Assembly (NCBI GenBank): GCA_965368785.1
Contig: CBDUOG010000092.1
Location: forward strand, 1 to 6,307
Reading direction: 5' to 3'
Source: Silanimonas sp965368785
GTDB taxonomy: Bacteria > Pseudomonadota > Gammaproteobacteria > Xanthomonadales > Xanthomonadaceae
Length of the DNA: 6,307 bases
Every line of letters starts with the position of its first letter. Positions within the stretch are counted from its first letter, which is position 1. The notes beneath the pieces were generated by a model that ran no database searches, was not told the origin of the DNA, and saw nothing but the letters and a program-made list of their open reading frames with translations. This document shows positions 1-5,984 of this stretch, piece by piece. The translations under genes and the position numbers were made by a program.

Positions 1-872
1 CGGGTGGTCCGGCGGCAACCGCGCGCCCGGTCATCCCCTACGGTGCAGTCATTCGTCGAATCGATGGCAACGAAGTGGGCAAGTTATCGCAGCTGTCGCT
101 GTGGTCACGTCCCACGAATACGAAACATGTTCTGATTGTTTTTGAGTATGACGGCGAGCAGAAGCTGGCGATGCTCACGCCGACCTATGGTGATGTGAGT
201 CGCGAACCACTGCCGACAATTGCCAAAGCGTGGTCCGGTGTTGAAGTGCAGCCGATTACTAAGTCGCAGGCCAATCAGATGGGTCTGCCTGAGCAGGGCT
301 ATCGGATCAGCCGGGTCTATGCGCAAAGCCCGATGGAACGTGCCGGAGCCAAGGTCGGCGACATAATCCGAGAGCTTAACGGTGAGCCGTTCAATGTATC
401 GAGCGATTCGAAAAGTGAGCCTTTCCATCACCGGGTGCGCGAACAGTTGGTCGGCGAGCCGATGGAATTTACGGTCTTACGCAAGGCCAAGACGGTAAAG
501 CTAAAAGTCGTTCCCGAAGAATCTCCGGTGACCGCGTCGGGCTTGAAAACCCAGTCGCTGCTGCGTCTGCGCGCGCAAATCCGCGAGCTGGGCTTTTATG
601 ACCGGCAGTCGCGCAAGTTGCCGGCGACGGTCAACGGCATATTAATTGAGGGCGTTGAATCCGGCGGTCCTGCGGGATTAGCGCATATTAATGCCGGTGA
701 TGTGGTCATTCGAGTGGGTGAGCGCAAAGTCGAAAATCTACAGCAGTTCTCGGATGCCATTCAAAGTGAGTTGGATGGCAATGGTCGTTTGATTGATATT
801 GAAGTGATTCGCGGCAGTGAGTCGCGTATTTTGTTTATGGATCGTCTCTGGCTAAAGGAGTCTTTAAAATGA
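1..872 (+). CDS. Multi-PDZ-domain protein, HtrA/DegP-like, 5' end outside the window
   Basis: The frame is open from base 3 with no stop before it, so this is the C-terminal 289 residues of a longer protein; the in-frame GTG at 75 is internal. Three PDZ-like segments are visible. The end of one lies at visible residues 1-30 (GGPAA, then GAVIRRIDGNEV). A complete one lies at about 78-172, with a ligand loop near QGYRISRV followed by SPMERAGAKVGDIIRELNGEPF-type sequence. A third lies at about 195-280 (NGILIEGVESGGPAGL, then NAGDVVIRVGERKV). PDZ repeats of this kind bind C-terminal tails or exposed strands of client proteins and are typical of periplasmic HtrA-family quality-control proteases. 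Whether a protease domain lies upstream cannot be seen here. The stop codon overlaps the start of the next gene (ATGA, 869-872), so the two are probably translationally coupled. PDZ assignment is firm; enzymatic activity is unknown. Confidence 0.85.
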   Translation, partial: GGPAATARPVIPYGAVIRRIDGNEVGKLSQLSLWSRPTNTKHVLIVFEYDGEQKLAMLTPTYGDVSREPLPTIAKAWSGVEVQPITKSQANQMGLPEQGYRISRVYAQSPMERAGAKVGDIIRELNGEPFNVSSDSKSEPFHHRVREQLVGEPMEFTVLRKAKTVKLKVVPEESPVTASGLKTQSLLRLRAQIRELGFYDRQSRKLPATVNGILIEGVESGGPAGLAHINAGDVVIRVGERKVENLQQFSDAIQSELDGNGRLIDIEVIRGSESRILFMDRLWLKESLK

Positions 873-1738
873 AGCGTTTGATATTGGCAATTTCTGCGTT
901 GCTCTTGGCGAGCACCACGTTCAGCGCCGATGCTGCGCGAGCAAAAGTCGGTGGTAACGCCGACGAGTTCTCACAGGCCTACGACTTTCTCATGGAGAAT
1001 GCCGCAGAGGCGGTTGTGCCGGTTAAGTTTGTAATGCGCTTCTCTGCAGGCGGTAAAGAACAACGCCATGAAGATAAAACGCAAGGCGTCATCGTTAGTA
1101 GCGATGGCCTGCTTTTGGTGCCCGAGCGCGCGGTAAGTATTGATCTGGGCGCGCTGGCCGGCGAGGGCTCGCAAGTTGGCCAGCTCATTGCCAATTCAGG
1201 AAATTTCCGCGTGCGTCTGCCGGGTTCTGATCAATGGCAGCCAGCCGATTTAGTCACGCGTGACAGCGAGTTGGGTTTAGCCTGGCTACGTTTGCGCGAT
1301 GTGAAAGAGACGTTGAAGTTTATCGACTTGAACAACTCGGCAGTAGCCAAGCCGGGCACCACGATTTATAGCCCACAGCGGACCTCGGATGAATGGGGTG
1401 CGGTGTCGATTATCCGGCCGGGCAATATTCTCGGCAAAACCAGTACGCCACGCAGCTTGTTTCTGGTGGACGGCGTTCCCGGTATTGCACTGAATGAAAA
1501 GGGCCAGGTCTATGGCTACGTCGATGCGAACATCGCTGCATTGGCGCGTGCTGCCGGCGGCGGATTTGGTTTAGACATGTCCGATATGGTGTTCCATATG
1601 GTCGAGGCTAAGCGCATCGCCGCGGTCACCATGCAGGCAGCTAAATTGCCGGTCGTGGCACCGAGCGAAGATGAAATCGCAGAGGGCGAAGACACTGCAG
1701 TTGAACAAGCTGAAGCCGAAGACGAAGGCGAAGAGTAA
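869..1738 (+). CDS. Secreted trypsin-fold (HtrA-like) pseudoprotease
   Basis: A 289-residue protein starting at ATG 869 behind a strong Shine-Dalgarno sequence (AAAGGAG, 854-860). Residues 1-22 form a signal peptide (KR, then a hydrophobic core, ending ADA before Ala23), so the product is probably periplasmic. The body follows the order of HtrA protease landmarks. TQGVIVSSDGLLLVPERAV (71-89) matches the strand-turn that normally carries the catalytic His (TNNHVV in DegP), but Arg87 is in that place. DSELGLAWLRL (132-142) matches the Asp segment (DPRSDIALIQI), but Gly136 replaces the Asp. GVPGIALNEKGQVYGY (202-217) matches the GNSGG serine segment, with Val203 in the serine position. All three catalytic residues therefore appear lost, which suggests a binding or regulatory role. 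The last 25 residues are very acidic (Glu/Asp/Ala). The gene is coupled to the upstream PDZ gene. The fold call rests on my own by-eye alignment; a protein of unrelated fold remains possible. Confidence 0.72.
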   Translation: MKRLILAISALLLASTTFSADAARAKVGGNADEFSQAYDFLMENAAEAVVPVKFVMRFSAGGKEQRHEDKTQGVIVSSDGLLLVPERAVSIDLGALAGEGSQVGQLIANSGNFRVRLPGSDQWQPADLVTRDSELGLAWLRLRDVKETLKFIDLNNSAVAKPGTTIYSPQRTSDEWGAVSIIRPGNILGKTSTPRSLFLVDGVPGIALNEKGQVYGYVDANIAALARAAGGGFGLDMSDMVFHMVEAKRIAAVTMQAAKLPVVAPSEDEIAEGEDTAVEQAEAEDEGEE

Positions 1739-1755
1739 GTCGGGCCCCAAATCAG

Positions 1756-1785
1756 AAAAAAGCCGCGCATTGCGCGGCTTTTTTT
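1756..1785. terminator. Bidirectional intrinsic terminator
   Basis: A perfect 7-bp GC-only stem, GCCGCGC (1762-1768) with GCGCGGC (1772-1778), has a 3-base loop and is flanked by six A on the left and seven T on the right. It gives a U-tract on both strands, so it can stop the PDZ/pseudoprotease operon from the left and the peroxiredoxin gene, which ends at 1805, from the right. Confidence 0.93.
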
Positions 1786-1804
1786 ATGCATCAGTCTTTT
1801 GCGC

Positions 1805-2281
1805 TCAGATATTTTCTAGCACGTAGTCAGCAGCCGATACTTTGAACTCGCCGGGTGCGTCGACAAAGAGTTTTTTAACTACGCCATCCTCGGCGTACAG
1901 TGCAAAGCGCTTGCTGCGCATGCCCATGCCAAACGCGGTGGCATCGAGCTCTAAGCCCATGGCTTTTGAAAACGCCGCATTGCCATCGGCCAGCATATGA
2001 ATATCTTCCGGCACATTTTGTGACTTTGCCCAGGCATCCATCACAAACGCATCATTGACCGACAGGCAGGCAACTTCAATGCCGTGATCCCTGAATTTTT
2101 GAGCGTGCTCGACGTATCCCGGCAGGTGCTTTGCCGAACAGGTTGGCGTGAATGCGCCCGGCACCGCAAAGAGCACCATTTTCTTGCCGGCAAACAGTTC
2201 ATCGGTGCCAATTGCCTGGACGCCGTCTTTTAGTGCATTTACCGTTGCCTTGGGGATTTTGTGTCCGATTTCAATAGTCAT
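1805..2281 (-). CDS. Prx5-type peroxiredoxin (atypical peroxidase, AhpC/TSA superfamily)
   Basis: A 158-residue thiol peroxidase that would reduce hydrogen peroxide and alkyl hydroperoxides in the cytoplasm; no signal peptide is present. The Prx5 signature PGAFTPTCS carries the peroxidatic Cys48, with Thr45 and Pro41 in the active-site loop. A basic RSKR patch (122-125) contains the conserved Arg that activates the Cys. A second cysteine, Cys72 (VACLSVND), sits where many Prx5/PrxII proteins have one. There is no C-terminal resolving Cys of the human PRDX5 kind, so recycling is likely through glutathione/glutaredoxin. The length is standard and no glutaredoxin domain is fused. The start ATG (2281-2279) has GGAAAG just upstream. 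The gene is convergent with the pseudoprotease operon and divergent from hsp20. The family call is very secure; the choice of reductant is inference. Confidence 0.95.
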   Translation of the reverse strand: MTIEIGHKIPKATVNALKDGVQAIGTDELFAGKKMVLFAVPGAFTPTCSAKHLPGYVEHAQKFRDHGIEVACLSVNDAFVMDAWAKSQNVPEDIHMLADGNAAFSKAMGLELDATAFGMGMRSKRFALYAEDGVVKKLFVDAPGEFKVSAADYVLENI

Positions 2282-2339
2282 TACTTTCCAAATTGTGGGC
2301 CTGATTTGTTCAGTTTAACGCCTTTGCGGTATACGTGCT

Positions 2340-2370
2340 CTTGAAAAATAATTGGGTCATTCCCACATTT
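2340..2370 (+). promoter_or_regulatory. Sigma-32-like heat-shock promoter of hsp20
   Basis: CTTGAAA (2340-2346) exactly matches the -35 element of RpoH promoters. After 15 bases comes CCCACATTT (2362-2370), close to the CCCCATnT -10 element. Transcription would start near 2377 and give a leader of about 40 bases before the Hsp20 start. The position directly upstream of a small heat-shock gene makes a chance match unlikely. Expression of hsp20, and probably cbpA, should rise on heat or misfolding stress. Confidence 0.75.
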
Positions 2371-2379
2371 GTTTTAGAA

Positions 2380-2396
2380 GGCCGCACGTCGTGGCC
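2380..2396 (+). other. Short hairpin in the hsp20 5' leader
   Basis: GGCCGC (2380-2385) can pair with GTGGCC (2391-2396) as six pairs including one G-U, around a 5-base loop. It would lie at the extreme 5' end of the predicted transcript and does not cover the ribosome binding site (GGGAG, 2406-2410). A role in mRNA stability is more plausible than a ROSE or fourU RNA thermometer, neither of which it resembles. The stem is short and may mean nothing. Confidence 0.3.
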
Positions 2397-2416
2397 GAGA
2401 CTAATGGGAGAGACCT

Positions 2417-2863
2417 ATGAACCTCACACGCTATCAAAATTTGTTCGGCACCCGCCCGTTTAATGATGAGTTTAAGCACCTGGTCGATCGCTTAATGCGC
2501 GATTCGGACGGTCAGGACGAATCCAACGTAGTTACCAGCGAATGGGTACCACGCGTTGATATTGCGGAAGAGAAGAATCGCTTTGTCATTGCCGCCGATC
2601 TGCCCGGAGTTGATCCGGAAAGCATCGAAGTGAATATGGACAAGGGCATTTTGAGCATCAAAGGCGAGCGCCATTTTGAGCAGAAACAGGAATCGGATCG
2701 TCATGTGCGCATTGAGCGCGCTCACGGTGTATTCCACCGGCGCTTTGCACTGCCGGACAGCGCCGACGCGGAGAAGATCAGTGCAAGCAATCGACACGGT
2801 GTTCTGGAGGTGATTATTCCGAAACGACCGGAAAGCACGCCACGCCGTATTCAGGTGCAGTAA
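2417..2863 (+). CDS. Small heat-shock protein, Hsp20/alpha-crystallin family
   Basis: A 148-residue ATP-independent holdase that would bind unfolding proteins in the cytoplasm and keep them available for refolding by DnaK/ClpB. The N-terminal arm (1-43) includes a Phe-rich start. The alpha-crystallin domain spans about 44-136, opening with WVPRVDIAEEKNRFVIAADLPG, passing through GILSIKGER, and closing with the signature GVLEVIIPK (128-136). The C-terminal tail ends in an I-x-V anchor (IQV, 145-147) that docks neighbouring dimers during oligomerisation. The start ATG has GGGAG six bases upstream. It is the first gene of a probable heat-shock unit with cbpA, 69 bases on, and sits behind a sigma-32-like promoter. 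The sequence is of the common bacterial Hsp16/20 class; I do not assign ibpA. Confidence 0.96.
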   Translation: MNLTRYQNLFGTRPFNDEFKHLVDRLMRDSDGQDESNVVTSEWVPRVDIAEEKNRFVIAADLPGVDPESIEVNMDKGILSIKGERHFEQKQESDRHVRIERAHGVFHRRFALPDSADAEKISASNRHGVLEVIIPKRPESTPRRIQVQ

Positions 2864-2881
2864 GCTTATGCATCAAGGCGC

Positions 2882-2904
2882 AGGCCCGTTCTTGTGACGG
2901 GCCT
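2882..2904 (+). other. Intergenic hairpin between hsp20 and cbpA
   Basis: A perfect 8-bp stem, AGGCCCGT (2882-2889) with ACGGGCCT (2897-2904), has a 7-base loop. The bases after it (CGTCATTTCG) are not a proper U-tract, so it is a weak terminator at best. It could protect the 3' end of the hsp20 message or reduce read-through so that Hsp20 outnumbers CbpA. Confidence 0.6.
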
Positions 2905-2932
2905 CGTCATTTCGAGCTGAAAAGGTTTTGCT

Positions 2933-3772
2933 ATGCGTTTTAAGGACTATTACCAGACACTTGGAGTTGAACCCGGAGCGGGTGAGGCGGAAATCAAAAC
3001 CGCCTACCGCCGGTTGGCGCGCAAGTACCACCCGGATGTCAGCAAAGAAAGCAATGCCGAAGAGCAGTTTAAGGCCGTCAACGAGGCCTACGAGGTACTG
3101 CGCGACCCGGAGAAGCGGGCGGAGTATGACCAGATTCGTGCCGGTGGATTCCGCTCCGGCGAAGAGTTCCGGCCCCCGCCGGGATTTTCTCAAGGCGCCG
3201 GTGGCTTTAATTTTGATCCGGGTGGCGGCGCAGGGTTCAGTGATTTTTTTGAGAGCCTGTTCGGCAATCGTGCGCGTGCGCGAACTCAGCCGGCCGGCGA
3301 TACCAAGGCGAAATTAAGTATTCCCCTGGAAGTGGCCTTTTCCGGTGGTTTGCAACGCATTTCGGTAAACGACAAAACGCTGGATGTGAAAATTCCTGCA
3401 GGCATTCGCAGCGGCCAGGTGATCCGCTTGGCGCGGCAGGGACAGGCCGGCGGAAACCTATTGCTCGAGATAGACATCAAACCCCATGCGGACTTCGAGC
3501 TGGACGGTAAAAATATTATTTATCTGCTGAACCTGAGCCCCTGGGATGCGGCTTTGGGTACCGTAGCGAAAGTGCCCACGCTCGGCGGCATCGTGGACCT
3601 CAAAGTCCCGCCGGACTCAGACACGGGTAAAAAGCTTCGTCTGCGCGGGCGTGGCATGCCCGATAAGAACGGGCCGGGCGATCAGATCGTACTGCTGGAA
3701 ATCGGTGCACCCAAACCCGAGAGTGAGCGACAGCGCAAAGCCTACGCCGAACTCAAGGCGGCTTTCGAATAA
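2933..3772 (+). CDS. cbpA: CbpA-type DnaJ family co-chaperone (no zinc finger)
   Basis: A 279-residue J-protein that would stimulate the ATPase of DnaK and deliver clients to it. The J domain covers about 5-70 (DYYQTLGV; AYRRLARKYHPDVSKE), with the essential HPD motif at 33-35. A Gly/Phe-rich linker runs from about 73 to 115, with the DFFESLFG element near its end. The two-part DnaJ C-terminal domain follows from about 125 (LDVKIPAGIRSGQVIRL; LSPWDAALGTVAKVPTLGG). There is no CxxCxGxG repeat, which separates it from DnaJ and places it with CbpA (306 residues in E. coli). It is shorter mainly because the first C-terminal subdomain lacks a loop of some twenty residues. The RBS AAAAGG (2920-2925) supports the start. 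Hsp20 lies upstream; the usual CbpM partner gene is not downstream, where a terminator follows at once. Family call is secure, orthology to cbpA likely. Confidence 0.92.
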   Translation: MRFKDYYQTLGVEPGAGEAEIKTAYRRLARKYHPDVSKESNAEEQFKAVNEAYEVLRDPEKRAEYDQIRAGGFRSGEEFRPPPGFSQGAGGFNFDPGGGAGFSDFFESLFGNRARARTQPAGDTKAKLSIPLEVAFSGGLQRISVNDKTLDVKIPAGIRSGQVIRLARQGQAGGNLLLEIDIKPHADFELDGKNIIYLLNLSPWDAALGTVAKVPTLGGIVDLKVPPDSDTGKKLRLRGRGMPDKNGPGDQIVLLEIGAPKPESERQRKAYAELKAAFE

Positions 3773-3779
3773 TTCGGGC

Positions 3780-3809
3780 AAAAAAAAGAGGCGAATCGCC
3801 TCTTTTTTT
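3780..3809. terminator. Bidirectional intrinsic terminator
   Basis: GAGGCG (3788-3793) pairs with CGCCTC (3797-3802) across a 3-base loop, with eight A before and seven T after. It can end both cbpA from the left, eight bases after its stop, and pilH from the right. Confidence 0.93.
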
Positions 3810-3826
3810 CTAAACTCAACGCGGCA

Positions 3827-4195
3827 TCAATTGCCGGTGAGAACCTTTTCAATCGCTTCGGTCAGGGTGCCTTCGCTGAACGGCTTGGTGATGTAGGCCT
3901 TTGCGCCTTGGCGCATGCCCCAAACCTTATCGGTTTCCTGATCTTTGGTGGTAACCAGAATGACCGGAATATGGCCGGTTTCAGGATCTTTGGAGATAGC
4001 GCGTGTCGCCTGAAATCCATTCAAGTTTGGCATCACAACATCCATGAGCACCAAGTCAGGTTTCTGTGACTTAGCCATGTCTACGCCCTGAGCACCATCT
4101 TCGGCGGTCAGCGCTTCATGGCCGAGTTTTTCGACAATGCGCTTCATGCCGACGAGTTGGGACGGAGAGTCATCGACGATTAGGATTCGTGCCAT
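3827..4195 (-). CDS. pilH: Single-domain response regulator, PilH-like
   Basis: A 122-residue stand-alone CheY-type receiver. Visible landmarks are the acidic pair Asp8-Asp9, the phosphate acceptor Asp52 in LVLMDVVMPNLNGFQATR, Thr82/Thr83 in ILVTTKD, and Lys104 in the ITKPF turn. The start MARILIVDDSP and the stretches NGFQATR and TTKDQETDKVWG closely match PilH of Pseudomonas aeruginosa. There PilH is a receiver of the Chp/Pil chemosensory pathway that sets type IV pilus extension and retraction, partly through cAMP, and it acts as a phosphate sink opposing PilG. No output domain is present, so it must act by protein contact. None of the usual partners (pilG, pilI, pilJ, chpA) is in view. 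The start ATG (4195) has AAGGA about ten bases upstream. A different twitching or chemotaxis receiver of the same subgroup is the only real alternative. Confidence 0.9.
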   Translation of the reverse strand: MARILIVDDSPSQLVGMKRIVEKLGHEALTAEDGAQGVDMAKSQKPDLVLMDVVMPNLNGFQATRAISKDPETGHIPVILVTTKDQETDKVWGMRQGAKAYITKPFSEGTLTEAIEKVLTGN

Positions 4196-4225
4196 AAAGA
4201 ATGTTTCCTTAAAAATGTACTCAGA

Positions 4226-4256
4226 ATTGTAAGCTGCAAGGCAGGTGATGTTGCAA
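4226..4256 (-). promoter_or_regulatory. Possible sigma-70 promoter of pilH
   Basis: On the minus strand a TTGCAA box (4256-4251) is followed 19 bases later by TACAAT (4231-4226), a five-of-six match to the -10 consensus. The spacer is two bases longer than ideal. It lies in the 69-base gap between the reductase gene and pilH and would let pilH be transcribed alone. Confidence 0.35.
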
Positions 4257-4264
4257 GTACCCGG

Positions 4265-5260
4265 TCACAGTATAACCAGAGTGCGACCAAAAGAGGCGCC
4301 TTGGAGCATTTGTGGGAATATAGCCGAAAGGCCTTGTAAATCAGTCTCTTGTGTCGATATTTTGCTTAAATGCTGGGGTTTCCAGTCGCTGGCCAGATGT
4401 TGCCAGATTTCATCACGGATAAAGCGCTCCGTGCCTGCGGATGCGACGCCGAGCAAGCTAACACCGCGAATAATGAAGGGCATGACGGTCGCGGGGAATT
4501 CGGCGCTGGCGACCAATCCAGCGCTGGCGACGTTGCCATAAGGCGCGGTTTGCGCCAGCAAGCTGTACAACATGTATCCGCCGAGGTTATCGAGGCCGCC
4601 GCCAAAGCGGGCGGATTCCAATGGACGTTTTGTGCCGAGTACTTCCCGGTGAAACACTTCGCTCGCGCCCAGCGACTTCAAAAAGTCTGCTTGCTCATGT
4701 TTGCCGCTGATCGCGTGCACCTCAAAGCCGGCACGACTGAAAATATCGATCGCCAGCATACCCACGCCACCGGTCGCGCCAGTCACCGCAAGCGGACCCA
4801 GTTCCGGTCGCTGGCGGTTGTCCAGCATCCGGTATAGCGCCAGCGCCGCAGTGAACCCGGCGGTGCCGATAATCATCGACTCGCGAAGGCTTAAGCCTTT
4901 GGGGAGTTTTACCGTCCATTCGGCCGGCAGTCTCACGATCTGGCTGAAACCGCCATCTCGTGTTTCCGACAGACCGCAGCCGGTGCACAGCACTTCGTCG
5001 CCTTCTTTAAATGCGGGGTCAGTAGACGCGATAACCACGCCGGCGCTATCGATGCCGCCATTGAGCGGAAACGAGCGCAGGATCTTGCCTTCGCCGGTGC
5101 CGGCCAGTGCGTCTTTGTAGTTAACGCTGCTGAATTTTGCCTGTATTAAAACTTCGCCGGGACTTAATGAATCGCTGCCTATTGTCTCGACACCCGCTCG
5201 ATAGCCGGCATCATCGCTATGAATTCGGAACGCATGAAACGCAGCAGGATTAACACTCAT
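4265..5260 (-). CDS. acuI: YhdH/AcuI-family NADPH-dependent reductase (medium-chain dehydrogenase/reductase)
   Basis: A 331-residue zinc-free medium-chain reductase, the usual length for the family. Its best-known member AcuI reduces acryloyl-CoA to propionyl-CoA with NADPH, which removes toxic acrylate made from DMSP or other three-carbon routes. The N-terminal GroES-like half includes FSSVNYKDALAGTGEGKI (43-60) and the strictly family-like PLNGGIDSAGVV (65-76). The Rossmann half has the nucleotide-binding loop GATGGVG (161-167) and a SGK segment (185-187) that in this family receives the NADP phosphate, followed by LKSLGASEV. The zinc ligands of true alcohol dehydrogenases are missing; Cys92 and Cys95 do not form a zinc site pattern. 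I chose ATG 5260 over the GTG three bases upstream because GGA lies six bases before it. No DMSP lyase or CoA-transferase gene is nearby, so the physiological substrate is inference and the symbol is tentative. Confidence 0.88.
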   Translation of the reverse strand: MSVNPAAFHAFRIHSDDAGYRAGVETIGSDSLSPGEVLIQAKFSSVNYKDALAGTGEGKILRSFPLNGGIDSAGVVIASTDPAFKEGDEVLCTGCGLSETRDGGFSQIVRLPAEWTVKLPKGLSLRESMIIGTAGFTAALALYRMLDNRQRPELGPLAVTGATGGVGMLAIDIFSRAGFEVHAISGKHEQADFLKSLGASEVFHREVLGTKRPLESARFGGGLDNLGGYMLYSLLAQTAPYGNVASAGLVASAEFPATVMPFIIRGVSLLGVASAGTERFIRDEIWQHLASDWKPQHLSKISTQETDLQGLSAIFPQMLQGASFGRTLVIL

Positions 5261-5330
5261 CACTTATCCATTGGCTCGAAGCATTGGTGTCTCATTCTAC
5301 TCGCCTTTGTCTGGGGGGAAAATCGACTGG

Positions 5331-5341
5331 CCTCGTGGCGA
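5331..5341 (+). repeat. Copy of the CCTCGTGGCGA motif upstream of the DUF3224 gene
   Basis: These 11 bases are identical to the core of the two longer copies at 5886-5901 and 5985-6000. The flanks here (TCGACTGG before, TGATTT after) resemble the flanks of the 5886 copy only loosely. It may be a decayed member of the same repeat family in the divergent spacer between the reductase gene and the DUF3224 gene. Confidence 0.45.
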
Positions 5342-5386
5342 TGATTTGATATGCTGGACGCTTGGTATTTATAGCAGGGTCGATTG

Positions 5387-5779
5387 ATGAAAATTCGCGG
5401 CGAATTCGATGTGCAGCTCAATCCGCAGGATGCACCGGGCCAGGTTAAAAACGTAAATTTAGGCCGGATGGAGATTGAGAAAGTTTACAAAGGGCCGTTC
5501 GATGGCACGGGCAAGGGTGAAATGCTTAGCGCCGTTACCGATGTCAACGGTTCAGCCGGCTATGTTGCAATCGAACGCGTTACCGGCGAACTCAATGGGC
5601 GCAAGGGCAGCTTTGTCGTACAGCATTTCGGGGTCATGAACCAGGGCGAGCGCGAACTACTTATTCGCATCATCCCGGATTCGGGAACCGAAGCGCTGAC
5701 CGGCATCACCGGCACCATGCATATCGATATCACCGACGGTACGCATTACTACGAGATTGATTATGAGTTGCCGGCCTAA
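5387..5779 (+). CDS. DUF3224 family protein of unknown function
   Basis: A 130-residue protein with no signal peptide, membrane segment or cysteine, made largely of predicted beta strands. Segments that mark it as DUF3224 are EKVYKGPFDGTGKGEML (31-47), GYVAIERVTGELNGRKGSF (58-76), the Gln-His pair at 79-80 (VVQHFGVMNQG), and LTGITGTMHIDI (104-115) followed by HYYEIDYELP at the C terminus. Known family members form a small single-domain beta barrel; no reaction has been established to my knowledge, so I do not assign a function. The start is ATG 5387, with AGGG seven bases upstream; the TTG three bases earlier is unlikely. The gene is transcribed away from the reductase gene, stands alone, and is followed by a long repeat-rich spacer without a clear terminator. 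The length fits the family, so the gene looks intact. Confidence 0.88.
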   Translation: MKIRGEFDVQLNPQDAPGQVKNVNLGRMEIEKVYKGPFDGTGKGEMLSAVTDVNGSAGYVAIERVTGELNGRKGSFVVQHFGVMNQGERELLIRIIPDSGTEALTGITGTMHIDITDGTHYYEIDYELPA

Positions 5780-5846
5780 TGTCGATGGGTTATTTCGGTC
5801 TGTGCTTTTTGTAATTCCGAGGCATTTCGTTTAGTTCATTTATTCC

Positions 5847-5885
5847 GACGAAAACCAGTATTTGCTTTTGTTTTTGATTTTCGTC
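5847..5885. repeat. Inverted repeat GACGAAAA / TTTTCGTC
   Basis: The 8-base arms at 5847-5854 and 5878-5885 are perfectly complementary and enclose 23 T-rich bases. The right arm directly abuts the conserved hairpin repeat that begins at 5886, so the two could form neighbouring stems in one transcript. Confidence 0.5.
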
Positions 5886-5907
5886 TTGCCCTCGTGGCGA
5901 CGAGGGC
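5886..5907 (+). repeat. Hairpin repeat, copy 1 (TTGCCCTCGTGGCGAC core)
   Basis: GCCCTCG (5888-5894) and CGAGGGC (5901-5907) form a perfect 7-bp stem with the loop TGGCGA. The first 16 bases recur exactly at 5985-6000. Similarity continues beyond the core as GGGC, an A-run and CGCT-CC, which indicates a common origin of about 40 bases. There is no U-tract after it, so it is not a normal terminator. Confidence 0.75.
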
Positions 5908-5984
5908 CAAAAGCGCTACCACTCTTTATCTACTCGCGACGCGCTCTCACTTTCGTAATTCTTCACTGCCCTTAATGCGACTAA

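Noticed and set aside
75..77. GTG as the start of the PDZ gene.
   Set aside because: The frame stays open to the window edge and the residues before it (GGPAA, GAVIRRIDGNE) are good PDZ sequence, so the gene begins further left.
2928..3317. Open frame of 129 codons overlapping the start of cbpA in another frame.
   Set aside because: The cbpA frame has full J-domain conservation over the same bases, so this is a shadow frame.
4370..5120. Open frames of 139 and 155 codons on the plus strand.
   Set aside because: They lie wholly antisense to the well-supported reductase gene and show no recognisable protein features.
5361..5373. TATTTATA as a -10 box for the DUF3224 gene, with TTGATA at 5346-5351 as -35.
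   Set aside because: Transcription would start inside or after the ribosome binding site (AGGG at 5376-5379), and the -10 matches consensus poorly, so no promoter is called.
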